DNA from: Chitinophagales bacterium
GTDB taxonomy: Bacteria > Bacteroidota > Bacteroidia > Chitinophagales > LD1
Assembly (NCBI GenBank): GCA_026129525.1
Contig: JAHCHW010000005.1
Location: 1 to 64,000, forward strand
Length of the DNA: 64,000 nucleotides
Direction of reading: 5' to 3'
Shown: one piece after another, positions 45,239 through 53,273 of the stretch
Numbering within the stretch: position 1 is the first letter of the stretch
Layout of the letters: each line of letters opens with the position of its first letter
Notes under the pieces: model-generated
Told to the model about the DNA's origin: nothing
Databases searched by the model: none
Seen by the model: the letters and a program-made list of their open reading frames with translations, nothing else
Made by a program: the position numbers and the translations under genes

Positions 45239-46126
45239 ATGCACGTAATGCCTTTTGAGTACGACCCGGTAGTTTACGCCATACCTTTTTTCCTTATCAC
45301 CATAGGTATTGAATTGTATGTAAACCACAAAGAGCGGTTGCAGTTGTACGAAACCAAAGATTCGCTCGCCTCCATTGGCATGGGCTTAGGCTCGCTGGTA
45401 ATTGATTTGGCAATGAAAACACTTGCGTTTACCGGTTATATTTTTCTGTTTCAGTTCCGTCTGTTCGATATTGGCTGGCACTGGTGGAGTTGGGTGCTGG
45501 TGTTGTTTGCCGATGATTTTACGTTTTATTGGCACCATCGCTTAAGCCACGAAATACGCCTGCTGTGGGCGGCACATGTTAACCACCATTCATCGCAGCA
45601 TTTTAATTTATCAACCGCATTACGCCAAAGCTGGGCAGAGCAGCTTTACAAATTTATTTGGTGGTCGTGGATGCCGTTGCTCGGTTTCGACCCGCTTATG
45701 ATGATGATGATGATGAGTATTTCCCTCATCTACCAATACTGGGTGCATACCGAACTTATCCGAAAACTGCCGCGTGTTTTAGAGTTGGTGCTTAATACAC
45801 CTTCGCATCACCGCGTACATCATGCTTCCAACATCCGCTATTTAGACCGCAACCATGCCGGCATTCTTATTATTTGGGACAGGCTGTTCGGCACCTTTGC
45901 CGAAGAACGCGAAGAAGAAAAACCTGTTTACGGAATCACCAAAAACATTCACACTTACAATCTGTTTAAGATTGCCACACACGAGTTTGCCGATATATGG
46001 CACGATGTAAAACGAGCACCCACACTAAAGGATAAGTTGAAATACATGTTTTACTCCCCGGGATGGAGCCACAATGGGCCCGACTTGCGGGCAAACACGC
46101 TGCGAAAGCAAGTTTCCGAAAGCTGA
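45239..46126 (+). CDS. Alkylglycerol monooxygenase-like membrane di-iron enzyme, copy 2
   Basis: 295 residues, a shorter paralogue starting 3 bases after copy 1. All His boxes are intact: HRLSH (100-104), HVNHH (113-117), HHRVHH (190-195). It has the same AGMO-like phrases (LSTALRQ, NTPSHHRVHH, DRNHAGILIIWDRLFGTF, PVYGITK). It lacks the C-terminal membrane extension of copy 1. A run of six Met codons (ATG)6 at 45698-45715 lies in a predicted membrane helix. Tandem paralogues may act on different lipids or form a heterodimer. Confidence 0.85.
   Translation: MHVMPFEYDPVVYAIPFFLITIGIELYVNHKERLQLYETKDSLASIGMGLGSLVIDLAMKTLAFTGYIFLFQFRLFDIGWHWWSWVLVLFADDFTFYWHHRLSHEIRLLWAAHVNHHSSQHFNLSTALRQSWAEQLYKFIWWSWMPLLGFDPLMMMMMMSISLIYQYWVHTELIRKLPRVLELVLNTPSHHRVHHASNIRYLDRNHAGILIIWDRLFGTFAEEREEEKPVYGITKNIHTYNLFKIATHEFADIWHDVKRAPTLKDKLKYMFYSPGWSHNGPDLRANTLRKQVSES
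45698..45715 (+). repeat. (ATG)6 microsatellite inside copy 2
   Basis: Six consecutive ATG codons encode Met154-159 in a hydrophobic segment. Slippage would change the Met count without breaking the frame. Confidence 0.85.
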
Positions 46127-46154
46127 CTACTTTCGCCCAGCAAATAGTTAACGC

Positions 46155-46655
46155 ATGAAATTTTCCGCTTCGTTGTTGTTTTTTCTTTTGCTTGGTTTTT
46201 CAGCTTGTAAGTATTCTGAAAAGTATTCCACGGTAGAAGTTAACAAGCAATTCTCCTTGGACATCCCATCGTGGTTAAAGGAAGATAATACCCTCAAAGA
46301 AGGAGCGCCCTTTCAGTACGCCAACCGCTTCCGAAATTTTTATACAATTGCCGAAAGTGTTCCCTGCGAACAAAGCAACCTGCAACAACTTTCCGATGCC
46401 AATATTGAAGTGGTTAAAAAAGTGTTGGATAATCCGCTGGTTACCGATTCGGTAGATGTAAACTACAACAACGCCAAAGGCGTGCGGGTAGAAATACTGG
46501 GCGCTATGGACGGAGAAAAAATTTATTTCAGCGAAGTAATGTTGCAAGGCGGCAAATCCTGTTACCACCTTAGTATATGGACCCGCAGCGAAGAGCGCAA
46601 ACTCCGCTTTAAAGACGACATCCAAAAAATTCTGAGTTCTTTCAGAGAACTTTAA
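46155..46655 (+). CDS. Small predicted lipoprotein
   Basis: 166 residues with lipobox LLLGFSAC (Cys18). The mature part has alternating beta strands and one helix (FSLDIPSWLKED, GKSCYHLSIWTRSEERKLRFKDDIQKILSSF), similar in outline to PsbP/MOG1-like lipoproteins. No catalytic residues are evident. It starts 29 bases after the AGMO-like pair, behind a TACTTTCG box (46128-46135), so it may share their transcript or have its own start. Unknown role at the membrane. Confidence 0.75.
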   Translation: MKFSASLLFFLLLGFSACKYSEKYSTVEVNKQFSLDIPSWLKEDNTLKEGAPFQYANRFRNFYTIAESVPCEQSNLQQLSDANIEVVKKVLDNPLVTDSVDVNYNNAKGVRVEILGAMDGEKIYFSEVMLQGGKSCYHLSIWTRSEERKLRFKDDIQKILSSFREL

Positions 46656-46687
46656 TCGCTTAACTCCGAGTTAGCTTAAAATCCTTT

Positions 46688-46756
46688 CGAGGTTTTTATC
46701 CTTCACCAAATTGCGTTTTACAAAAAATGCTTAACCTCGTTTGGTGAAGATTTTTT
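46688..46756 (+). promoter_or_regulatory. Interleaved inverted repeats ending in a U-tract ahead of the DUF445 gene
   Basis: Order A-B-A'-B': A CGAGGTT (46688-46694), B CTTCACCAAA (46701-46710), A' AACCTCG (46733-46739), B' TTTGGTGAAG (46740-46749), then A and six T. B/B' plus the T-run is an intrinsic-terminator shape ending 3 bases before ATG 46760; A/A' is a competing stem. It could terminate the lipoprotein transcript or act as an attenuator for the DUF445 gene. Confidence 0.5.
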
Positions 46757-46759
46757 GAC

Positions 46760-47362
46760 ATGCTTGTAGTTTTATTGCTTCCGCTAATATCTGCCCTTAT
46801 AGGTTGGTTTACCAACTGGGTGGCGGTAAAAATGCTTTTTCATCCGCGCCATCCGCGCAAAATTCTCGGCATTACTTTTCACGGAATTTTTCCCAAACGC
46901 CAATATGAAGTGGCAGATAAAATTGGAAAACTGATTGCAGCAGAATTTCTGAACGCCTCCGATGTTATACCGCATTTAACTTCGAAAGAACAAATGCAAC
47001 AGATAAAAGCGTTGGTAGAACAGCGCTTAGACGAATACCTCAACGGCACATTTAAACAAAAACATCCGGTGCTGGCAGCTTTCTTAACCGAAAAACGCAG
47101 AGAGGAGTTTAAGCAGGAAATACTGGAAGAGATAGAGTTTTTTGCGCCCGAAATAATTGACCATGTGGTAATGAAAATGGAGCGCGATTTTGATGTGGCA
47201 GGTGTAATACGTGGGCGTGTAGCCGATTTACAAGTTGATCGCTTAGAAGAAATACTGATGGTGGTTTTAGAAAAGGAATTCAAATTTGTGGAATACATTG
47301 GAGGAGTTATCGGATTTTTTATCGGTTTGGTGCAAGTAGGCATTACCTTCCTTCGGCTGTAA
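46760..47362 (+). CDS. DUF445 family membrane protein
   Basis: 200 residues. The N-terminal signature LPLISALIGWFTNWVAVKMLFHPRHP ... GIFPKRQYEVADKIGKLIAAEFL is characteristic of DUF445, a family of envelope proteins with one helix at each end and a helical middle. The C-terminal helix is IGGVIGFFIGLVQVGITFL. The exact role is unknown; relatives are single-copy envelope proteins. It lies directly after a structured U-rich element that may control it. Confidence 0.88.
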   Translation: MLVVLLLPLISALIGWFTNWVAVKMLFHPRHPRKILGITFHGIFPKRQYEVADKIGKLIAAEFLNASDVIPHLTSKEQMQQIKALVEQRLDEYLNGTFKQKHPVLAAFLTEKRREEFKQEILEEIEFFAPEIIDHVVMKMERDFDVAGVIRGRVADLQVDRLEEILMVVLEKEFKFVEYIGGVIGFFIGLVQVGITFLRL

Positions 47363-47368
47363 GGAGAA

Positions 47369-47386
47369 TTGTCATGGAAATGTCAT
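47369..47386 (+). promoter_or_regulatory. TGTCAT direct-repeat motif (copy 3)
   Basis: TTGTCATGGAAATGTCAT: differs from copy 1 at one base, same 11-base spacing. It lies 49 bases upstream of the -7 box of the next gene. Confidence 0.5.
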
Positions 47387-47435
47387 TTTTTTAAGCGTAT
47401 GCAAACCGGAGTTAAGCGAGTTTATAGGTTAATTA

Positions 47436-47443
47436 TACATTTG
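47436..47443 (+). promoter_or_regulatory. -7 promoter element of the 47484 gene
   Basis: TACATTTG, a perfect TAnnTTTG match, 40 bases before the ATG. No clear TTG is seen at the -33 position, which fits an activator-dependent promoter and the upstream TGTCAT motif. Confidence 0.45.
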
Positions 47444-47483
47444 CTGCCCTTAAACATTCAGTAAACTCAAAACACAATTCAAC

Positions 47484-48383
47484 ATGAAAACAAAATTTAC
47501 TCTCTTAACTGCATTTGTGGCAACGTTTGTTGCTCTGAATGCACAGCAAGTTCCCAATGGCGGCTTCGAAAACTGGGGCATTTCGTATAAGCCTGATGGC
47601 TGGGCAACCGTAGATGGCATTTTTGGCAGCCCGCTTGGTTTTACTACCAAAGATACCGTTGACAAAGTAGAAGGCTCTGCATCAATTAAATTAGTATCAG
47701 ATTCGCTTTCGTTGGTTCCACAGGCAGGAGTCATTCCAGGGCTTGCTTCGTTGGGAACAGCCACTTATGCAGGAGGACAGCCTGCGTTTTACGGAATTCC
47801 TTTTGCGTTCCGACCAGACACTTTGTTTTTCTCTTACAAGTATAGCACACCGGGTGCAGATACCGCAGGCGTTCAAATTGTGTTGTTTAAGAGTGGTTCA
47901 AGTCCGGTTTTAGCCGGTGGCATCCCCTTGGGAACTACCAATAATCAGTGGGTAAATGCTTATGTGATTTTAACACCTAACTACTCCAGCGCTGCTACAC
48001 CCGACACATTGTTAATTCAGTTTTTTGCCAGCTTTAATGATGTAGCTCCAAACGTAAAAGGCTCTACTCTGCTTGTTGATAGAGTTCGCTTCGGATATGT
48101 TAATCCTCCTTCAACAAGTATTGCCAATGTAGCAGATAATGGAACTATTTCTGTTTACCCTAACCCTGCTTCCGACATTATCAATATTGCTGCCGATGTT
48201 AACCTTGCAGGTTATACTTTCGAAGTAATGGATGTAACAGGTAAAGTAGTTACAGCAGCCACACTTACAGGCGAAACTTCTACCGTTAATATTTCTGAAC
48301 TTACAAAAGGAAATTACATTTATCGCATTACCGACAAGAGCAATGCTCCGGTTAAACAAAGTAAATTTGCCATAGTTAAGTAG
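47484..48383 (+). CDS. T9SS type A sorting domain-containing secreted protein
   Basis: 299 residues. Signal peptide LTAFVATFVALNAQ, then VPNGGFENWGISYKPDGWATVDG, a carbohydrate-binding-module-like jelly roll often found in Bacteroidota secreted proteins (PCMD-type). Residues about 20-210 form that beta sandwich. The last 80 or so (ISVYPNPASDIINIAADV ... VMDVTGKVVTAATL ... YRITDKSNAPVKQSKFAIVK) form the type A sorting domain. There is no enzyme motif; it is probably a binding protein or adhesin. It is preceded by a TGTCAT motif and a TACATTTG box and ends in a strong terminator. Confidence 0.82.
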   Translation: MKTKFTLLTAFVATFVALNAQQVPNGGFENWGISYKPDGWATVDGIFGSPLGFTTKDTVDKVEGSASIKLVSDSLSLVPQAGVIPGLASLGTATYAGGQPAFYGIPFAFRPDTLFFSYKYSTPGADTAGVQIVLFKSGSSPVLAGGIPLGTTNNQWVNAYVILTPNYSSAATPDTLLIQFFASFNDVAPNVKGSTLLVDRVRFGYVNPPSTSIANVADNGTISVYPNPASDIINIAADVNLAGYTFEVMDVTGKVVTAATLTGETSTVNISELTKGNYIYRITDKSNAPVKQSKFAIVK

Positions 48384-48404
48384 TGCATACTTCTTTATAT
48401 CAAC

Positions 48405-48441
48405 AAAAAGCCCCTTCGGTGAAACCGAAGGGGCTTTTTGT
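48405..48441. terminator. Bidirectional terminator
   Basis: AGCCCCTTCGGT, loop GAA, ACCGAAGGGGCT: 12-bp perfect stem flanked by A5 on the left and TTTTTG on the right, so it can serve both the plus-strand T9SS gene and the minus-strand nhaA. Confidence 0.92.
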
Positions 48442-48543
48442 TTTTCTGCTACTGTAATTTTAAGACTATAGGGTACGTTTATAATTGCCTCCGCTGAGTT
48501 ACCCTCCAAAGGAGACATGCGGAACAATTTCTGAAAACGTCTA

Positions 48544-49869
48544 TTATCTTTTTTTAGTAGCCCACCTTAACCACAAATAACCGCCTGTGCCCGCAATAGC
48601 CGAAGCAATAAGAATGCTCAGCTTAGTAAGGTCCAGCAAGGCGGGGTCGTTAAAAGCCAATCCGGCAATAAACAACGACATGGTAAAACCTACCCCGCCA
48701 AGCAGAGCAGTGCCCAACATCATGTTCCAAGAAATTTCTTTGGGTAACTCGGCTATGCGGACTTTGCAGGCTAACCAGGCAAACAATGATATGCCGGTAA
48801 ATTTTCCCACTATCAGCCCAAGAATAATACCCATTGAAACAGAGTGCTCCCAAATACTCTCAAGCCCTTCGGTAAGTACCACTCCTGCATTGGCAAAAGC
48901 AAACAGCGGCATTACAAAATACATGACAAACGGGTGCAGTTGATGCTCTAATTTTTGAAGGGGCGATTCGGCTTTTCTTCGCAACTCTTTCAACTCGTCA
49001 ATTAGCGTTACCTGCTCTTCCGAAGGCAACTGAGTTCCGCTGTCGGGCACAACAGCTAATTTTTTCATCAATATTTCCGATGAAGCAATAAAATCATTCC
49101 GTGAAATGAGGGTGTTTACAGGAATGGTAAAAGCAGCCAAAATTCCGGCAACGGTGGCGTGTACTCCCGAAAATAAAAATGCCAGCCATACACCCCCTAC
49201 GCCCAACGTTAAAAAGAACACCGGGTTTCGAACACCCAAATAGTTGCCGGCAATCATGGTTGCCAAAAAGCCCATGCCTATAGCCAAATAAATCAACTCT
49301 ACTTGCTCTGTGTAAAAAACGGCAATTACAGCTACCGCCCCCAAATCATCTACAATGGCAAATGCCGTAAGGAAAATTTTAAGCGAAAGCGGAATACGCC
49401 TCCCAAGTAACGCCAGAATACCAAGCGAAAAGGCAATGTCGGTTGCCATTGGTATTCCCCAGCCCGCTTTGCCAATGCCGTTTTTGTTAAGCGCATAGTA
49501 AATGAGTGCCGGAAAAAGCAAGCCCCCCAAAGCCGCCACCACCGGCAGTGCCGCCTTGCGCTTTTCCGATAACTCGCCTACCAATATCTCGCGCTTTATT
49601 TCCATGCCTACCAGAAAGAAAAAAATTGCCATCAAGCCATCGTTAATCCAAAGTATCAGCGGCTTCGACACCGCAAAGCCCTCAAAACCGATGGAGAATT
49701 TTGTATGCAAAAAACTTTGGTAAAGTGTATTCACAGGCGAGTTGACTACTGCCAACGCAGCAGCAGTTGAAAGCAGCAGCAACATGCCGGGGGTAACGGT
49801 TGTTTGCATTAAGCCCGCTACAGTTTCGAGCGGTTGCAATAAAAAACGTGCTTTGTTCGATGTATTCAT
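48544..49869 (-). CDS. nhaA: Na+/H+ antiporter NhaA
   Basis: 441 residues. Twelve hydrophobic segments. The ion-binding Asp pair is Asp174/175 in AIVDDLGAVAV and the helix IV Asp144 in MATDIAFSLG; VGMEIKREILVGEL and GFTMSLFIAGLAF are further family signatures. It exchanges cytoplasmic Na+ for external H+ to keep pH and salt in balance. There is an extra loop of about 40 residues (KLAVVPDSGTQLPSEEQVTLIDELKELRRK, about 250-290) between helices. It is divergent from dps. Confidence 0.96.
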   Translation of the reverse strand: MNTSNKARFLLQPLETVAGLMQTTVTPGMLLLLSTAAALAVVNSPVNTLYQSFLHTKFSIGFEGFAVSKPLILWINDGLMAIFFFLVGMEIKREILVGELSEKRKAALPVVAALGGLLFPALIYYALNKNGIGKAGWGIPMATDIAFSLGILALLGRRIPLSLKIFLTAFAIVDDLGAVAVIAVFYTEQVELIYLAIGMGFLATMIAGNYLGVRNPVFFLTLGVGGVWLAFLFSGVHATVAGILAAFTIPVNTLISRNDFIASSEILMKKLAVVPDSGTQLPSEEQVTLIDELKELRRKAESPLQKLEHQLHPFVMYFVMPLFAFANAGVVLTEGLESIWEHSVSMGIILGLIVGKFTGISLFAWLACKVRIAELPKEISWNMMLGTALLGGVGFTMSLFIAGLAFNDPALLDLTKLSILIASAIAGTGGYLWLRWATKKR

Positions 49870-50007
49870 TCAGCGTAGGTATATGCAGAAGTTTAACGAA
49901 TAAAACCCATTCTGCCAAATCCTGACAACTATCATTCGTTAATGCTTTTTAAAACAAACAAGCGAGGCGGGTTGTTTACTACATTCACTGCATAAAAAAA
50001 TAGGGTT

Positions 50008-50481
50008 ATGGCAAAAAACAACATAGGGTTGGGAAAAGAAGAAACCAAGCAACTGGCTAAAAAACTGAATGCGCTGTTGGCAAACTATCATTTGTTTTAC
50101 CAAAACACACGCGGCTTTCACTGGAATATTACTGGCGAAAAGTTTTTTGAACTCCATATTAAGTTCGAAGAATTGTACACCGACTCGCTGCTGAAGATTG
50201 ATGAAATTGCCGAGCGCATCCTTACCCTGGGGCATACACCCATGCACACTTTTTCCGATTATGTAGAGGCTTCGTCCATTAAAGAGGCAAAAAACATAAG
50301 CGATGGCAAGACAGCAGTGCAAAGCATTCTCGACAGTTTTGCCGTACTGCTTCCCTTAGAACGCGAATTGCTCGATCTTTCGGCAAAGGCAAATGACGAA
50401 GGCACCAATGCTTTAATGAGCGACTACATTCGCCAACAGGAAAAATTAGTGTGGATGTATTCGGCTTATTTGGGTAAATAG
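50008..50481 (+). CDS. dps: Dps family ferritin-like DNA-protection protein
   Basis: 157 residues. Inter-subunit ferroxidase ligands are present: His38 and His50, then Asp65 and Glu69 (RGFHWNITG ... FELHIKFEEL ... IDEIAERILTLG). Dodecamers oxidise and store iron and shield DNA during starvation and peroxide stress. The N-terminal tail is short (MAKNNIGLGKEETKQ) with little Lys/Arg, so DNA binding may be weak. No promoter pattern is clear. Confidence 0.92.
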   Translation: MAKNNIGLGKEETKQLAKKLNALLANYHLFYQNTRGFHWNITGEKFFELHIKFEELYTDSLLKIDEIAERILTLGHTPMHTFSDYVEASSIKEAKNISDGKTAVQSILDSFAVLLPLERELLDLSAKANDEGTNALMSDYIRQQEKLVWMYSAYLGK

Positions 50482-50585
50482 CCGGTATTTCACTTAGCAT
50501 AGTTTGTTAAACAGACTCTTTTATGCCCGGTAAACGGTGTGGGGCAAAAACCGCTCATAATGCCCGAAATTTCCAATTTGCAGCC

Positions 50586-51518
50586 ATGAGTAACTTTCGC
50601 GCTCACCTTTACCTGTTTATTGTCAACTTATTTTACGGTGCCGGCTTTACGGTTTCTAAAATAGTAATGCCCGAATTCATTAAACCCTTCGGCTTCATTT
50701 TTATTCGGGTATCGGTTACTACAGCGCTCTTTTGGGGGCTGCACCGCTTTTGGATAAACGAAAAAGTGGCGAAAAAAGATTTTGCACTGCTTGCCCTTTG
50801 CGGCTTGTTTGGTGTAGTGATAAATCAGGAAATGTTTTTTCTGGGTTTAAGTATTACCACCCCCATCAATGCCGCGCTTATAATGATAATGACTCCCATA
50901 CTGGTGTTTGTTATCTCCTTTTTTATGGCCCACGAAAAAGCTACCTGGCAAAAAATACTGGGCTTGGTACTGGGCGCATCGGGGGCGCTTATCATCATCA
51001 GCGGCAGGGGTTTCAGTTTTACGGGCAAAACAGTGCTGGGCGATTTGTTCATTCTCATTAACGCTACCTCGTATGCGGTGTATTTGGTTATTGTTCGCCC
51101 GCTCATGAAAAAGTACCACCCGCTAACGGTTATTACCTGGGTGTTTGCTTTTGGGCTATTGCCGGTTACGCTGTTTGGGTTTAACCAGTTTAATGAAATT
51201 GAATGGAATTCGTTTACCACACAGGCTTGGTTAGGGCTGGCATTTGTAGTTATCTGCACTACCTTTTTTGCGTATCTTCTCAACATACTGGCATTGCGCG
51301 AAGTGCATTCGAGTGTAGTGGGTGCGTATATTTATTTACAACCCGTGCTGGCAACCATTATTTCGGTTTCGCTGGGCAAAGACCAAATCACTTTCGAAAA
51401 AATTGTTTCCGCGCTGCTTATTTTCAGCGGGGTGTATATGGTATCGTTTGCAGGTGGCATTAAACTCTTCAACAAACCCAAAACAGAGCCTGATACCAAT
51501 GATATGGTAATGGAGTAA
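50586..51518 (+). CDS. EamA/DMT family transporter
   Basis: 310 residues from ATG 50586 (MSNFRAHLYLFIVNLFYGAGFTVSKIVMP); the upstream extension to 50523 is soluble and unlike the family. Ten membrane segments in two EamA repeats (LFYGAGFTVSK ... and GDLFILINATSYAVYLVIVRPLMKKYHPLTVITW ...). Such proteins move amino acids or other metabolites out of, or sometimes into, the cell. The substrate is not readable. It starts just after dps on the same strand. Confidence 0.88.
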   Translation: MSNFRAHLYLFIVNLFYGAGFTVSKIVMPEFIKPFGFIFIRVSVTTALFWGLHRFWINEKVAKKDFALLALCGLFGVVINQEMFFLGLSITTPINAALIMIMTPILVFVISFFMAHEKATWQKILGLVLGASGALIIISGRGFSFTGKTVLGDLFILINATSYAVYLVIVRPLMKKYHPLTVITWVFAFGLLPVTLFGFNQFNEIEWNSFTTQAWLGLAFVVICTTFFAYLLNILALREVHSSVVGAYIYLQPVLATIISVSLGKDQITFEKIVSALLIFSGVYMVSFAGGIKLFNKPKTEPDTNDMVME

Positions 51519-51560
51519 ACCAACAACAAACTATATTAGCTTTCTGCCTGCAACCATTAT

Positions 51561-52319
51561 ATGGCACACCACCCAAAAGCGAAAAAGCAGCTCTGCAAAA
51601 ACTGCGAGGAACCCTTGCAGGGAAAGTTTTGTTACAACTGCGGGCAAAAAGCAAAAACCGAGCGCATAACCATAAGCCTGCTTTGGCACGACCTGTTCCA
51701 TTTTTTTACCCATATTGAAAGTGGTTTTTTGTTCACCACACTACGAATGTTTACTGCACCCGGAACAGTAATTAAAGAGTATGTAGAAGGTAAGCGCATT
51801 CGCTATCAGCGCCCGGTAAGCTACTTTCTTATTTGGGTAGCAACATGGGCGTTGCTGCTGTTTGCCTTCGAAAAACTTTTTGGAACCGATACCGTTATTT
51901 ACCGCAATCACTATTTCAGCAACGCCACTGATTACGCCTTTCGTAATTTGAACATTATTACCGGCATTATGCTACCCATAAACGCGTTTTACCTGTTTGC
52001 CATTGCCATGCACCGCTACTACAACTACTTTGAATGCTTTGTGGCTGCGTTGTACATACAAGGCACCATTTTTACCATGCAAGTGTTTTTTGGCATTGCT
52101 TGCCTTGTTTATTATTTGATTACCGGCAGCAGCGTAAATCTGGCAATCTCCGATGTGCTGAAATTTATCTGCGTGTTTGGAATTTGCTTTCATCTTCTGT
52201 CGCAATACACACTTAAGTACCGCTTTCTTCGCATGGTAATAGTAGTAATTGTATCTACGGGCACTTTTTTGTTTTGGCGCATGTACGGTTTATCGCTATT
52301 GGCAGGCAACTTGTTTTAA
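51561..52319 (+). CDS. DUF3667 domain-containing membrane protein
   Basis: 252 residues. An N-terminal zinc ribbon (CKNCEEPLQGKFCYNCGQK, residues about 12-30), then LWHDLFHFFTHIESGFLFTTLRMFTAPGTVIKEYVEGKR-type helices and a Tyr/Phe-rich block of five or so membrane segments, the DUF3667 architecture common in Bacteroidota. The function is unknown; the zinc ribbon suggests a cytoplasmic binding face. Confidence 0.85.
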   Translation: MAHHPKAKKQLCKNCEEPLQGKFCYNCGQKAKTERITISLLWHDLFHFFTHIESGFLFTTLRMFTAPGTVIKEYVEGKRIRYQRPVSYFLIWVATWALLLFAFEKLFGTDTVIYRNHYFSNATDYAFRNLNIITGIMLPINAFYLFAIAMHRYYNYFECFVAALYIQGTIFTMQVFFGIACLVYYLITGSSVNLAISDVLKFICVFGICFHLLSQYTLKYRFLRMVIVVIVSTGTFLFWRMYGLSLLAGNLF

Positions 52320-52379
52320 GCAGCGCTCCGAGCAGTTTTGCTTTGTTGTGTATTGTATTTCCTCTTGTATTTTCGCTCC

Positions 52380-53258
52380 ATGTTAAAATCAATGACCGGC
52401 TTTGGTAAAGCCAGCGGACAGATAGATGATAAAACCGTGAACGTGGAAATTAAATCGCTCAACAGCCAAAAAGGGCTTGATTTAAGCGTAAAAATTCCGA
52501 GCAAGTACCGCGCCTTTGAATACGAACTACGCAACAAAGCCACCGCAGCCTTACAGCGCGGCAAGGTTGATGTGTACATTACCCTCGAACACAACACAGC
52601 CTCCAGCGAAATATCGCTCAACCGCGAATTGATTATTTCATACTTCAACGAGTTTAAGTCTATTGCCGATGAAGTAGGCGTAACTACCGAAAGCCTGCTG
52701 CCCAGCATTCTAAAAATGCCCGATGTAATTGGCGAATCGCACGAAGAACCCAGCGATGAAGAACTGAAGCAAATACAATTACTGGTTGAAACTGCCATGA
52801 AAGAGTTGGACAATTTTAGAACAAACGAAGGAAAATCGCAGGAAACCGATTTACTGCAACGCATTGATTTGATTGAACACTATGCGGGCAAATTACAGGT
52901 AGAAGACAAGCGAAGAGTTGCCGAAATACGCGAGCGCTTAAAAAGCAATTTGGAAAATTTTATACCGCGCGATAAAATTGATGCCAACCGCTTTGAGCAG
53001 GAAGTGGTGTACTACATCGAAAAATTAGATATAAGCGAAGAATTAACACGGCTGAAATCGCACTGCGAGTATTTTAAATCTATAATTGCCGCACACGAAG
53101 AACTAAAGGGGCGCAAACTGAATTTTATTGCACAGGAAATGGGGCGCGAAATAAACACCATTGGTTCAAAGGCAAACGATGCTACCATGCAAAAAATGGT
53201 GGTTAATATGAAAGACGAACTCGAAAAAATAAAAGAGCAAACAAGTAACATACTGTAA
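52380..53258 (+). CDS. YicC family endoribonuclease
   Basis: 292 residues from ATG 52380 (MLKSMTGFGKASGQ), the invariant family N-terminus; the upstream ORF extension from 52338 is not conserved. The C-terminal block KLNFIAQEMGREINTIGSKANDATMQKMVVNMKDELEKIKEQ is also diagnostic. YicC proteins are metal-dependent ribonucleases; the E. coli member acts in small-RNA degradation. It is followed 15 bases later by gmk, a common arrangement. Confidence 0.9.
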   Translation: MLKSMTGFGKASGQIDDKTVNVEIKSLNSQKGLDLSVKIPSKYRAFEYELRNKATAALQRGKVDVYITLEHNTASSEISLNRELIISYFNEFKSIADEVGVTTESLLPSILKMPDVIGESHEEPSDEELKQIQLLVETAMKELDNFRTNEGKSQETDLLQRIDLIEHYAGKLQVEDKRRVAEIRERLKSNLENFIPRDKIDANRFEQEVVYYIEKLDISEELTRLKSHCEYFKSIIAAHEELKGRKLNFIAQEMGREINTIGSKANDATMQKMVVNMKDELEKIKEQTSNIL

Positions 53259-53273
53259 GTAGATAACAGCAAT

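Noticed and set aside
46700-46749. H-type pseudoknot from the interleaved repeats before DUF445
   Set aside because: With A' and B' directly adjacent, the 6-base A-B linker would have to span about 17 stacked pairs; alternative folds are more likely than a true pseudoknot.
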